From Gammaproteobacteria bacterium (GTDB taxonomy: Bacteria > Pseudomonadota > Gammaproteobacteria > Enterobacterales > Permianibacteraceae): a DNA stretch of 64,000 nt. The stretch covers positions 62,001 through 126,000 of the forward strand of contig JACPFT010000023.1 in NCBI GenBank assembly GCA_016182845.1. The letters are read 5' to 3'. The translations under genes were made by a program, and so were the position numbers. Positions 24,701 to 32,484 of the stretch are shown one piece after another (positions within the stretch are counted from its first letter, which is position 1; every line of letters starts with the position of its first letter). The notes beneath the pieces were generated by a model. It ran no database searches. It had not been told where the DNA came from and worked only from the letters and a program-made list of their open reading frames with translations.

Positions 24701-26650
24701 CTTGCCGGTCAAGGTCACCGGCGTCAGGGCGGTCAGCGCGAAGTCCTTGGCCGTGGTCGTTTCGTCCTCGATGGCGACATCGTTTGCTAAGACCTGTTGA
24801 TAGCCATAGGCACGCACCTTGACGTCGAACTCGCCGACCGGCAGCACCAGGGAGAAATGGCCGGTGCTATCGGTCGTGGTCGCGCTGGAGCCGGCCTCGA
24901 CGCGGGCATTGACCACCGGCGCGGCATCGGCGCCACTGGTCACCGAGCCTTCGAGCTTGCCGCTAGGGCCGGCGACGCAGTTCGGCATCTTGAACGAGCC
25001 GATGCGCGTGCTCCAGTTGGCGCTGCTGGACGAGGCGTAGTACTCCTGGGTGTACCAGAAGGTGCAATCGTCGCTGGGATCGATCGTCAGATCGCTATAG
25101 TCGCCGAAACGGCCCGAGGAGTGGGACTGGGAGCCGCCGCCGGCGACCAGCAAGCCTTCGCCCTGGGACATTTCGCCCAGCGGATCATTCGCCAGGCGGG
25201 CGGTGTAACCCACGGACGGGAAGGTGCTGGAACCCGACTTGGCGAAGCCGATGGCGATATTGCCCACCGCGTCCATGGCCGCACTGGCCATCCAGCGGTG
25301 ATCGGCATCCGGCGCGTACGTGCCCTGCTGGTGGATTTCCGGGGCGGTATGGAAATTGCGCACTTCATACCAGCGCACGCCAGCATGATTGCCGCCGCTG
25401 TCGGCGTCGACCGTCTGGTTCAGCACCAGGGCGTCGTGATCGCCGAAGTTGCGGTAGGCCATGCGGAACATCAGGCGATCGGAGATGGCATCCAGGGGCG
25501 TACCGCCGGGCTGGGGCACGCAGTTGCGCGCGAATTCGCAGACGCCCGACTTGAAGGGCGCTGTCGCCAGATTGGTCTTGTGGGTGAACGAAGAATTCGC
25601 CGGGCTCGCCCAATCGACCTGGAATTCCCAGATCTGCAACTGATCCTGAGGAGCGCCATAGTTGTCGTCATCCGCCTGAAGGAAGGGCATGGGCGCTCCG
25701 GCGGCCGGGCCCATGATGCCATCCAGGTCGGCGGGCAGCATGCCGCCCAGCCCCGGATCGACGCCGTGCAGATCGAAATACACCATGTTGGCCGGCTGGC
25801 CGGCCAGCATCTTCTCGCGCTCGAAGACGACAGCACCAGCGCCGGCCCAGGCGAAACTGGCGCCGTTGAACTGGTTGATCGACATGTAATAGCCGTCCGG
25901 CCACACCCCGAAGTGGGGGTAGTCGTTCATCTTGCTGTCGCTGATCTTGAAATCGTAGAGGTAGTATTCGCCAGTCGGGTCGCCGCCCTTGGACACGGCG
26001 ATGCACTGGTGGAAATTGTTCGGGAAACCGAGGGCGAATTGGCTGATGAACCAGCGGTCGGCGAGCTGGTCGTACATGACGATGGGATCGCCGTCGTTAT
26101 TGCTCTCGCAGATGCCGCCGAAGCCCGCCCAGAGGCTGTTGATGGCCACGGGCGACAGAAGCTGATTGCCCTGCTTGTCCCAAATAGCCACGGAGGAGTT
26201 CACGGTCTGCACGAAATGGTTCGGGCCGACTTCGCCATTGGTATCGGGCGGCAGCACGCCCGTCACATTGCCGATGCCGTCGAAGCTGGTCAGCGGATCG
26301 GGCATGTTGGCCGCGACCGGTGCGGCCTGCACGGCCGGATCGGCCTTCAGCGGCGACAGCGGCTTCTTGGCGGCCGGACGGGGCAGGTCGAAGCGGGGCA
26401 GGACTTCGAAGCCTTGATCGAGGCGGCGCGCCGAAGCGGACTTGAGCGGCGAACTCAGCAGCTTGTCGAAGCGGCGCTGCGCTTCGGCACGCGACAGGGG
26501 CTTGCCTTCACGCAGGGCGATGTGGCTGGAGGACTGTTTTAGCGAGTGACCGATGACCGGCGTGGTGGAACTGGCGTCGGCGGAGTGCCAAACACCGAGT
26601 CCCCCCAACAAGCCGGCAACGATCGCGAGACGCGAGCGATTTGGCTGCAT
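21758..26650 (-). CDS. Large secreted multidomain protein with Calx-beta domains and GlyGly-CTERM-like tail
   Basis: 1630 residues. Residues 1-27 are a signal peptide (WHSADA cleavage region). Residues 130-560 form a repetitive region rich in Asp, Gly and aromatics, likely a beta-propeller. Two carboxypeptidase-regulatory-like beta sandwiches follow (SGKLEGSVTSG..., VTLTGKVKDGAG...), then a MAM/jelly-roll-like ENFENGIPAGWTV segment and another regulatory-like repeat. A second propeller-like stretch starts near LAYAWGLGVNRESGDLWLG. Two Calx-beta domains lie at about 1385-1490 and 1505-1600. The C-terminus, GGGGSFGLGLLLAAAG then Arg/Lys, matches the Gly-run, hydrophobic helix and basic end of GlyGly-CTERM sorting signals processed by rhombosortase. 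Probably exported by type II secretion and anchored or released at the surface. No protease triad is visible. Transcribed alone. Confidence 0.75.
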   Translation of the reverse strand: MQPNRSRLAIVAGLLGGLGVWHSADASSTTPVIGHSLKQSSSHIALREGKPLSRAEAQRRFDKLLSSPLKSASARRLDQGFEVLPRFDLPRPAAKKPLSPLKADPAVQAAPVAANMPDPLTSFDGIGNVTGVLPPDTNGEVGPNHFVQTVNSSVAIWDKQGNQLLSPVAINSLWAGFGGICESNNDGDPIVMYDQLADRWFISQFALGFPNNFHQCIAVSKGGDPTGEYYLYDFKISDSKMNDYPHFGVWPDGYYMSINQFNGASFAWAGAGAVVFEREKMLAGQPANMVYFDLHGVDPGLGGMLPADLDGIMGPAAGAPMPFLQADDDNYGAPQDQLQIWEFQVDWASPANSSFTHKTNLATAPFKSGVCEFARNCVPQPGGTPLDAISDRLMFRMAYRNFGDHDALVLNQTVDADSGGNHAGVRWYEVRNFHTAPEIHQQGTYAPDADHRWMASAAMDAVGNIAIGFAKSGSSTFPSVGYTARLANDPLGEMSQGEGLLVAGGGSQSHSSGRFGDYSDLTIDPSDDCTFWYTQEYYASSSSANWSTRIGSFKMPNCVAGPSGKLEGSVTSGADAAPVVNARVEAGSSATTTDSTGHFSLVLPVGEFDVKVRAYGYQQVLANDVAIEDETTTAKDFALTALTPVTLTGKVKDGAGHGWPLYAKLSVAAELAPEIKAFTNPVTGEYTLQLFQDWPYEFTVQPALAGYAGMSRTVEFASATPGSEDFALSGDDSCSAPGQGMNGLAENFENGIPAGWTVTDEAGNGVVWKTNEDYGRPNRTGGSGLSATADSDASGTKAYDTSLITGDIAVAGLPSTTLLYKADFRQYSGLDYLALDISVDGGAWTNVSDWHSNHLGESVSVDLGAFMSGATSFRLRWHYGTNEVGAPWDWWAQIDDVEIQGSGCVAQPGGLVVGTVRDANTELALNEAVVSDVLSTSSMATPEDENRDDGLFILFAPVGERTLNLSASGYEAGAATVSVIADTAVETSVALKAGRLALSGESIDITVAQGKQGHPAFALSNTGTATADFTLFELNAPVQAVTPDAHRDPSNRLAAPKKLSDVVSGLRIYNPPAVPVLAGGEVLSSWPTNLAYAWGLGVNRESGDLWLGNIGAGGGDDLDYRFLPDGTNTGETIDTSSWVSTFAADMAYDDRNGTLWQVNVGGDNCIHELSLADKVPTGNTICPAFGASQRGLAYDPVTDTFFSGSWNDTNIVRFNRSGEILAQRTVGLAVAGLAYNPGTGHLFVMANADKGLDTYVLDVNDDYAVVGGFNVEDMGGSGQSGLEIDCAGHLWMVEQQTKSVLEVESGETGVCAWKDITWLTATPGEGELAVGANQDLSLDVSAVDLPVGNYSAQLVVKNQTPYGNLSVPVNFTVRERLPGHLRFETSEYTGDENAELTLSVTRTDGGDGEISVHYALANDTATAGDDFVAAEGTLTWADEDTAAKTITVQLNRDALLEGSESLLVRLSEATGGAQIDDELTIVKIADKTDGGALSLSVVRLDVQESAGKAVLTVNRSGGSDGAVTVHVATLAGTATSSDFAALSADLSWADGEAGAKTVEVTITNDGDVEAVESFSVVLSNASSPAKLGDQTVANVTITSDDKKGGGGSFGLGLLLAAAGVSLARRKQNAR

Positions 26651-26842
26651 GGGAGATCCCTATTGTCAAAATCATGAAATGACACACCCGTCTACGCCTT
26701 AGGCAGGGCCGAAAGAGGGTGTTTCTTTGTATGGGATGCAAGAGGTGGAATTGGCGCCCGCGGCTGGGGGCCTGGCACATACCCGCTCAATAACCCGCGC
26801 TCACTATACTAAAATTCGTTCGCCGTTCAATAACCGTGGAAC

Positions 26843-26859
26843 AAAGTTCTACGAACTTT
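26843..26859 (-). terminator. Small hairpin overlapping the stop of the proline-rich protein gene
   Basis: AAAGTTC / GAACTTT with a TAC loop; the gene stop codon lies inside it. No good T-run follows on the minus strand, so terminator function is uncertain. Confidence 0.35.
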
Positions 26860-27160
26860 TTCTTCCCTCCCCTTCCCCATCCCTGGGCTCCGTTTCCGAC
26901 GCTGCCGGGGACGCCACATCGCCGTCGCTAGGTGCATCCGGCTCGGGGCATGGCCTCGGCAGCGGCCTGGGCAGCACCTGGTTGGGAACCTCCCGCACCG
27001 CGCCTTCCGGGGCCGGCTCCAGGCGCGGCTTGGCGTCCAGGCGCCCGGAAGCCTGGCCCTGACGCTCCGCCGGCCTTACGACGGGCTCCGGCACCGCCGC
27101 CGTAGCCGGCCCCGTGCTCGCCAGGGCGAGCAGCACTGCGGTCGCGACCCGCCACGCCAT
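26849..27160 (-). CDS. Small exported proline-rich protein of unknown function
   Basis: 103 residues. Signal peptide MAWRVATAVLLALASTGPATA with cleavage before AV; the rest is low complexity, rich in Pro, Glu and Arg (LPRPLPRPCPEPDAP), with one Cys and no recognisable domain. Very strong GGGGAGG eight bases before ATG 27160, four bases past the btuF stop, so it is the last gene of ampD-ampE-btuF. The good ribosome binding site and signal peptide argue that it is a real gene. Confidence 0.6.
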   Translation of the reverse strand: MAWRVATAVLLALASTGPATAAVPEPVVRPAERQGQASGRLDAKPRLEPAPEGAVREVPNQVLPRPLPRPCPEPDAPSDGDVASPAASETEPRDGEGEGRKSS

Positions 27161-27163
27161 GTT

Positions 27164-28051
27164 TCACCTCCCCTCAACTGAAACCGCGGATTGTTCATTC
27201 CACCGGGTTGTACACTGGCATAGCTCCCGCGCCGCCAGCAGAAGCCGAGGTCCCGGCCGTTCACTCTCGTCGGCATCGAGCAAGCAATAGCGCTGCTCTC
27301 GCTCCGGCCGGAAGGCCGGGAAGCGCCGCCAGCCACTTCTGGCCTCCTCGGAAGCATTGGACAACACAATGGCTCGAACGTCCGTCGCCAGGACCGCCTC
27401 GCGGGAGACTGCGGGTGCCAGGCTAGGCAAGGCGGCAAAGACGTTGCGCGCGCCGCACAAGGCCAATAAATCGTTCAGCCAATGGCCCGCTCCCACGGTG
27501 TACAGCGGCTCATGCCAGATCTGGTAAAACACCGGCACCGGCTCGACGCCGGGCGCAGCCTGGCGCAAGGCCGCCAGCTCGGCGCGAAAACGCACCGCCG
27601 CGTCACGCCCGACCTCTCCTCGCCCCAACAGCAGCCCGATGCGCTCCAAAGAGCCGGCCACGTCGTCCAGCCGTGTGATGTCGTTCTGATAGAGAGGAAT
27701 ATGCAGGGCCTTCAGCGCCTCGATGCGATCCTGGCTCAGGCCGCCGCGCCAGATCAGGAGCAGATCGGGCTTCAGGGACAGGAGCCGCTCCCGATCCAGG
27801 GCATGGGCATCGCCCACCCGAGGCTTGTCCTTGAGCTCGGCGGGGAAATCGCTGAAGCGGGTCACGCCCGCCAGCTGGGCAGTACCACCCAGGGCCGCCA
27901 CCATCTCGGCCAGATGAGGCGCCAGGCTGACCACGCGCCGCGCCGGCTGCGCCAGCCGCAGTTCCTGGCCGGCATCGTCGCGCACGCGGACCTCGCCTTG
28001 CGCGGCGCTCATGCCCAGCAGCAGGCCCGCCGCCAGCAGGAGCCTCACCAC
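27164..28051 (-). CDS. btuF: Periplasmic cobalamin-binding protein (BtuF-like)
   Basis: 295 residues. Signal peptide (MVRLLLAAGLLLGMSAAQG) followed by a class III substrate-binding fold: RVVSLAPHLAEMVAALG, the GVTRFSDFPAELKDKPRVGD loop, PDLLLIWRGG and IWHEPLYTVGAGHWLNDLLALCG. These are BtuF/helical-backbone-transporter signatures. It would deliver vitamin B12 or a related corrinoid to a BtuCD importer; no BtuC or BtuD gene is in the window. A haem- or iron-chelate-binding relative cannot be excluded. GTG start overlaps the ampE stop by seven bases. Confidence 0.8.
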   Translation of the reverse strand: MVRLLLAAGLLLGMSAAQGEVRVRDDAGQELRLAQPARRVVSLAPHLAEMVAALGGTAQLAGVTRFSDFPAELKDKPRVGDAHALDRERLLSLKPDLLLIWRGGLSQDRIEALKALHIPLYQNDITRLDDVAGSLERIGLLLGRGEVGRDAAVRFRAELAALRQAAPGVEPVPVFYQIWHEPLYTVGAGHWLNDLLALCGARNVFAALPSLAPAVSREAVLATDVRAIVLSNASEEARSGWRRFPAFRPEREQRYCLLDADESERPGPRLLLAARELCQCTTRWNEQSAVSVEGR

Positions 28052-28911
28052 ATCAATCCGAATACGGACAGGACGGAGAGGATGACCACCAGAACGATGA
28101 AGCTGCGCTCCACCAGGGCCAGCGCCTCGCGGTTCTCCCCCAGGACCGCAGCCTCCCGATCCGCATCCAAGCCCAGGGCGCCCATGCCGGCCTCCACCAA
28201 GAGCAGGGTGTTGCCGCAGATCTCGCCCATGACCGGCGCCAGGGCATGGGTCCGGCAGGCAGCCCAGGCGCGCACGAAGTCGCCGGACAGGGCATAGGCG
28301 AAACCGGTCATGCGCACGGGCAGCCAGTCGGCCAGGCGCTGCAACTGGGCCAGGGGCTCGCGGTGGCCGTGCCCCTCCGGAAGCTGTCCCCCGTAGACGC
28401 GCATCAGCCTATAGGCCAGGGCTCCCGCAGGCCCAAGGACCACGAACCAGAACAGCACGGCGAACCAGCGGCCATGGGCCTCGCAGAGGATCCAGCGCGT
28501 CACCTCGCGGCTCAGCTGGGCCTCGTCCTCGGCGCACTCGGCGCAGACCACGTTCGCCACCCGGCGATAGGCGCCCTGAACATCGTCCCGCTCCCTGTCC
28601 TCGAAGTAACCGGCCAGGGATGCCCACAGGCTCTCCGGCCCCAGGCACCAGACCAGGACCAGGGTGGCGAAGCCCAGGGCCGGCAGGGAAAACCAGCGGC
28701 CCTGGAGAAACTCCAAGACCAGCATCACGCCCAGGGCCGGCAGACCGATGAGCACCAGGAGCCCGGCCCAGCCCGAAGCCCATGCCTGGCCGCCCAAGAG
28801 GCCCAAGACCCGCTCGCCGTAGGCGGCAAACCAGCCGAAGTCGCGCAGCTCGCGGCCCAGGTGCAGATAGCGTTCGGCCAGCAGGGCCAGAATCAGGCTC
28901 AAGAAACTCAT
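28045..28911 (-). CDS. ampE: AmpE-like inner membrane protein
   Basis: 288 residues, about four membrane segments: near the N-terminus, about 45-90, a central pair (WFAVLFWFVVLGPAGALAYRLMRVYGG) and the C-terminus (FIVLVVILSVLSVFGLMW). Matches AmpE of the ampDE operon, an integral membrane protein linked to peptidoglycan recycling/beta-lactamase regulation, of uncertain biochemical role. Starts at ATG 28911, overlapping the ampD stop (ATGA). The CobD/CbiB family has similar topology and stands near B12 genes, but the segment around the central helices fits AmpE better. Confidence 0.8.
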   Translation of the reverse strand: MSFLSLILALLAERYLHLGRELRDFGWFAAYGERVLGLLGGQAWASGWAGLLVLIGLPALGVMLVLEFLQGRWFSLPALGFATLVLVWCLGPESLWASLAGYFEDRERDDVQGAYRRVANVVCAECAEDEAQLSREVTRWILCEAHGRWFAVLFWFVVLGPAGALAYRLMRVYGGQLPEGHGHREPLAQLQRLADWLPVRMTGFAYALSGDFVRAWAACRTHALAPVMGEICGNTLLLVEAGMGALGLDADREAAVLGENREALALVERSFIVLVVILSVLSVFGLMW

Positions 28912-29648
28912 GGCGGCACTCTCCCTGCGGCAATGGATTGGTCGGTAGCCAGGGCGGCGGCCAGGTCGGTGCGGAACCGTCCCCATTCGAAGGCCAGTCC
29001 CGGATCGGTCTTGCGTCCCGGCGCGATCTCGCTGTGGCCGGCGATGCGCTCGGGCGTGAGGCCCGGATAGGACTGGATCAGGAGGGCGACAATACGCGCC
29101 AAGCGTTGATATTGCACGGCTTCATAGGGCGTATCGTCCGTGCCCTCGAGCTCGATGCCAATGGAATAGTCGTTGCACCGCTCGCGGCCGGCGAAGCTGG
29201 ACTGCCCGGCATGCCAGGCGCGCTTGTCGAAGGGCACGTACTGGACGACCCGGCCATCGCGATGGATCAGCAGATGCGAGGACACCCGCAGGCCGCGCAG
29301 GGCATCGAAATAGGGATGGGCGTTGCCGTCCAGCGTGCCGAGAAACAGCTCGTCGATATGAGGACCGCCGAATTGTCCGGGCGGCAAGGAGATGCCATGC
29401 ACGACCAGGAGCGAGATATCGGCCGGATCGCTGCGCTCGTCGAAATGGGGCGAGCGGCGCTGTTCCGCGCCCAGCAGGAGGCCCAGCTCGGGATTCACGG
29501 ACAGCGGTGGCAAGGGCGTTGCGAAAGACAAGGGCGGCTCCGGCTGAACCAGGACCGGCCGGCCGGCGCAAGCGGCCAGGGCCAGACTCATCACAATGAG
29601 CGACAGCTTAGCCGGCTTGACCCGGTGAGGGAAGTGGTTGTTATGCAT
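28908..29648 (-). CDS. ampD: AmpD-type N-acetylmuramoyl-L-alanine amidase with lipoprotein-like leader
   Basis: 246 residues. From about residue 57 it aligns with AmpD throughout: VVHGISLPPGQFGGPHIDELF with the first Zn His, KRAWHAGQSSFAGRERCNDY, and GHSEIAPGRKTDPG with the second His and Asp. AmpD cleaves anhydro-muropeptides in the cytoplasm during wall recycling. Unusually, about 55 residues precede the domain, with a hydrophobic stretch and lipobox LAAC (MSLALAACAG). That predicts export and lipid anchoring. The first ATG lies only 22 bases after a terminator and has no good ribosome binding site, so start choice matters. Overlaps ampE (ATGA). Confidence 0.85.
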   Translation of the reverse strand: MHNNHFPHRVKPAKLSLIVMSLALAACAGRPVLVQPEPPLSFATPLPPLSVNPELGLLLGAEQRRSPHFDERSDPADISLLVVHGISLPPGQFGGPHIDELFLGTLDGNAHPYFDALRGLRVSSHLLIHRDGRVVQYVPFDKRAWHAGQSSFAGRERCNDYSIGIELEGTDDTPYEAVQYQRLARIVALLIQSYPGLTPERIAGHSEIAPGRKTDPGLAFEWGRFRTDLAAALATDQSIAAGRVPP

Positions 29649-29669
29649 GAGCTTTTCGCAGCGAAAAGA

Positions 29670-29694
29670 AAAGGCCCGGACAAACCGGGCCTTT
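29670..29694 (-). terminator. Intrinsic terminator between DUF1631 and ampD
   Basis: AAAGGCCCGG (29670-29679), ACAAA loop, CCGGGCCTTT (29685-29694), then TTTTCTTTTCG on the minus strand. It follows the DUF1631 stop by 15 bases and lies just upstream of ampD. Confidence 0.88.
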
Positions 29695-29709
29695 CCGGAC
29701 GACTACAGT

Positions 29710-32181
29710 CTACTCGCTGGTCTTGAGCTTGCGCAGATTGGCGATCACCGCCTCCAGGGCGCGGTCGAACAGGGCGGCATCGTCCAGGAGGCGCGCCTCG
29801 CCCTTGACCAGGGCCTGGGCCAGGGCCATGCGCGTGAAGTCGGCGACCTTCAAGCCCTGGCGATTGACGAAGATAAGCTTGGCCGTGGAGGGGATCTTGG
29901 CCACCAGCTTGCAGCGGGTCGGGATCTGGCCGGACTCGTCCGCCAGCTCGATCCAGGCCCCCAGGGGTAGGTTGTCCACGCGCGCCAGGACTTCCTCGCC
30001 GGGCATGGCCACGATCTCGGCAGATTCGCTCTCGCCTGGCTCCGCGCCCGCGCCTTGTGCCGGCGCGACGCCGCTCAGCAACAGCACTTCGGCGTCGGCC
30101 TCGGAGAATTCGCCCAGGTCCTCGTCGAGGAAATCCTCGTCCGCAACCGCTGCCTTCTCCGGCAGGACCGCCGGCGGCGCATCCGCCACGAAGCGCGGCT
30201 CCAGCTCCACCGTATCGAAGGCCGAGAGATCCAGCTCGTCGGCGGCCGGCGCCACCATGTCGGCATCGAGAAAGTTGCCGTTTACCTCTTCCACCAGGAG
30301 CGGCGGCTCCGGCGCCTTGGGCTCGGGCGGCTGCTCGCGGATAGCGCGCAGATGCGCCTCCTCCAGCTCCTGGAAGAACTTGGCGGTCTCGAACTGGCTG
30401 TAGGCGATGGTGTTGAGGCCGCCTTTCAGCGCCTCGATCATGCCCGGCATGCGCATCCGCAGTTCCCGGCGCTCCTCGTCGCCGCGCTTGGGCTTAACGC
30501 TCCAGAGCAGGTCCCGCGCGGTCTGCACCGCCTGCTTCCAGGTCTCGGTGTCCACGCCTTCGCGTAAAGCCACCAGGAACAGCACATTGCTCCAGGCATT
30601 GCTCAGGATGCCGCGCACGACTTCCGGCGCGGCCTTGTCCGCCAGCAGGGGATCGAGCACGGCATTGACCTGAGCGCGGGCGGTCTCGGCCTTGGCCTTG
30701 CCCTCCTCCGCCTCGCGGGTGCGCTTCTCGATCAGAGTGACGCGCTTGTTCTCGTCCTCGACATAGCGTTCGAACTCGGCCAGCAGGGTATCGAAGATTC
30801 CCAGGTCCGACTCGAATTCGGCCACGACCCGGCCGACGATGGATTCGATGCGCGCATGCAGGCCGTCCTTGCCGGTGCGCCGGCCCGGATCCCAGCCGAT
30901 GGCGGCCTGGGCCATCTCATTGAGCAGTTTTCGCGCCGGATGCTGGCGCTTGCTGAAGAAGGCCTTGTCGATGAGGCCCACTTTCAAGAGCGGGATCTGC
31001 AGGCGCGACAGCAAGGCCTTGATATCGTCCGGCAGATTGCGGTCATCGAGGATGAATTCGAAGAGCATGGACACGATGTCGATGACATCCTGATCCATCT
31101 GGCCGACATTGCGGGCGCCGCCGGCCACCACCGGCAACTGGGTGGCGAGTGCCGCGCGCAAGTCCACCAGGGGCATGCCGCCCTCGGCAACCATGGGCGC
31201 CTGGACGTTCTGCACCTGCAGATGGGACAGGGCCTGGAGCACGTCCGTGGTCGCCGCCACCGGCGCCAGGGGAATAGAGCCGTACATGGCGGGACTCAAG
31301 CCGCCCTGCGTCATGACCATCGGCTTCTGCTGGGACAAGAGTTCGCGCAGCATGCCGAACACCTCGCGCATGCCCTCCTCGCCGGAGGATGCCGCCCGGG
31401 CCTGCCCCTCGATGGGCAGGGCATCGCCCAGGCCGTCGTCGAAAGCCGTGGGTGCTTCCGCCTTGGGCTTGGGCGTCTGGGCGGGACGCTTGCCACGGAT
31501 ATCCGGCAGGATGCCGCTGTCGGCGAGGAAGGCGTTGAGCTCGGCATACACCCCCTCCAGCTTGGCCAGGACCGAACGCTCGAACAGCTTGTAGATGACC
31601 AGGGTGGCCTTGATGTCGATATGCAGGCCGTGCAGGGCCGCCTTGAAGGCATCGCACAAGACCTTGGGATCCAGGGGATTGTCGCCCTCGCCGATCTGAC
31701 CCGGCATCAGGGAACAGAGGCGCAGGGCCAGGTGGCGTAGCGCCTCCTCGTTGCGAGCCCGTGCCTTCTTGTACATCGCCTCGATGGCCAGGCTCTCTTC
31801 CAGCTCGTCCTCCTTGACCAGGGCGAAGCTGTCCAGATTGAAACTGAGCACGTCGGTGGCGGCTTCCTCCGGCGTGCTGGCCAGGAGACGGAAGGCGTTC
31901 TTGAGCTCCTGACCGAACAGGTTCTCGATACCCTTGCGCTTGATGCGCAGCTCGCGCATGGACTCGAAGTAAATGGCCTGATCGCGGTTCGAATGGGCCT
32001 TATCGGCCAGATCGAACAGGGCATCGTCGGCGCTATCCAGCATGCTCCCCAGCAAGCTGGTCAGCTGGTGCAGGGCATGGGCCTTCAACTGTTCTACGAG
32101 AGCGGGCAACTTTTTCGGCTCCTGGGCGCGGGAAGTCCTTCCGTCGCGAGCGGAATACACCGACTTGGTATCTAACGTCAT
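29710..32181 (-). CDS. DUF1631 protein, long paralog
   Basis: 823 residues. The all-helical N-terminal DUF1631 body runs from about 25 to 640. Within it, DFDD-like hydrophobic repeats and conserved LLKVGLIDKAFFSKRQHPARKLLNEMA plus IGWDP match the DUF1631 core. An acidic linker (about 640-735) leads to a C-terminal small beta domain (LPLGAWIELADESGQIPTRC, LIFVNRQGLKVADFTRMALA) reminiscent of PilZ-type barrels. The function is unknown; homologs are often mislabelled thymidine phosphorylase. In Pseudomonas a DUF1631 gene also lies between nadC and ampD. Transcribed toward ampD but separated from it by a terminator. Confidence 0.8.
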   Translation of the reverse strand: MTLDTKSVYSARDGRTSRAQEPKKLPALVEQLKAHALHQLTSLLGSMLDSADDALFDLADKAHSNRDQAIYFESMRELRIKRKGIENLFGQELKNAFRLLASTPEEAATDVLSFNLDSFALVKEDELEESLAIEAMYKKARARNEEALRHLALRLCSLMPGQIGEGDNPLDPKVLCDAFKAALHGLHIDIKATLVIYKLFERSVLAKLEGVYAELNAFLADSGILPDIRGKRPAQTPKPKAEAPTAFDDGLGDALPIEGQARAASSGEEGMREVFGMLRELLSQQKPMVMTQGGLSPAMYGSIPLAPVAATTDVLQALSHLQVQNVQAPMVAEGGMPLVDLRAALATQLPVVAGGARNVGQMDQDVIDIVSMLFEFILDDRNLPDDIKALLSRLQIPLLKVGLIDKAFFSKRQHPARKLLNEMAQAAIGWDPGRRTGKDGLHARIESIVGRVVAEFESDLGIFDTLLAEFERYVEDENKRVTLIEKRTREAEEGKAKAETARAQVNAVLDPLLADKAAPEVVRGILSNAWSNVLFLVALREGVDTETWKQAVQTARDLLWSVKPKRGDEERRELRMRMPGMIEALKGGLNTIAYSQFETAKFFQELEEAHLRAIREQPPEPKAPEPPLLVEEVNGNFLDADMVAPAADELDLSAFDTVELEPRFVADAPPAVLPEKAAVADEDFLDEDLGEFSEADAEVLLLSGVAPAQGAGAEPGESESAEIVAMPGEEVLARVDNLPLGAWIELADESGQIPTRCKLVAKIPSTAKLIFVNRQGLKVADFTRMALAQALVKGEARLLDDAALFDRALEAVIANLRKLKTSE

Positions 32182-32226
32182 AGCCTACACCCAGATAAAG
32201 AACAACGCGGCAGGGGGCAATACCTA

Positions 32227-32278
32227 GGGTCTGTTTACCTTTACCCCGCCTTCGCGACGGGCAAAGCTAAACAGACCC
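32227..32278. promoter_or_regulatory. Long hairpin in the DUF1631/nadC divergent region
   Basis: GGGTCTGTTTA (32227-32237) is exactly complementary to TAAACAGACCC (32268-32278). The 30 bases between add CTTT/AAAG and CCC/GGG pairs, so most of the 52 bases can fold into one stem. It lies in the 5' region of the DUF1631 mRNA and upstream of nadC. No T-run follows. It could be a leader structure, an IS-derived relic or a regulator site. Confidence 0.6.
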
Positions 32279-32311
32279 AAGTTCGATCCTACGCTCCCCG
32301 AAACGATGCAC

Positions 32312-32327
32312 TGTGACCCTGCTCACA
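32312..32327. promoter_or_regulatory. Perfect CRP/Vfr-type site (TGTGA-N6-TCACA)
   Basis: TGTGA (32312-32316), six bases, TCACA (32323-32327): both half-sites match the CRP consensus. It sits about 130 bases before the DUF1631 start and 160 before nadC in the divergent spacer (32182-32484, no gene). A CRP/Vfr-type protein with conserved DNA-binding helix is encoded at 41210-41845. Which promoter it controls is not evident. Confidence 0.7.
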
Positions 32328-32484
32328 AAACATCAGACACCCTGTCGAACCGGCGATTCTACGGGGACCCCGTATAAATTCAAGCATCGTTCAGCATGTC
32401 CGTGAGCGCCGTCCCATCCCTCGCGCCACTGGCGGGCTTGCGCAACTGCATCGATAATGTGTGCCCCCATTCCGGAGAGCGCCC

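Noticed and set aside
22511-24790. Long plus-strand open frame inside the large secreted protein gene
   Set aside because: Low-complexity composition typical of an antisense shadow; no ribosome binding site or domain.
28045-28911. CobD/CbiB cobalamin biosynthesis protein, suggested by the adjacent btuF
   Set aside because: The membrane pattern is similar, but the gene overlaps ampD as in ampDE operons and the sequence fits AmpE better.
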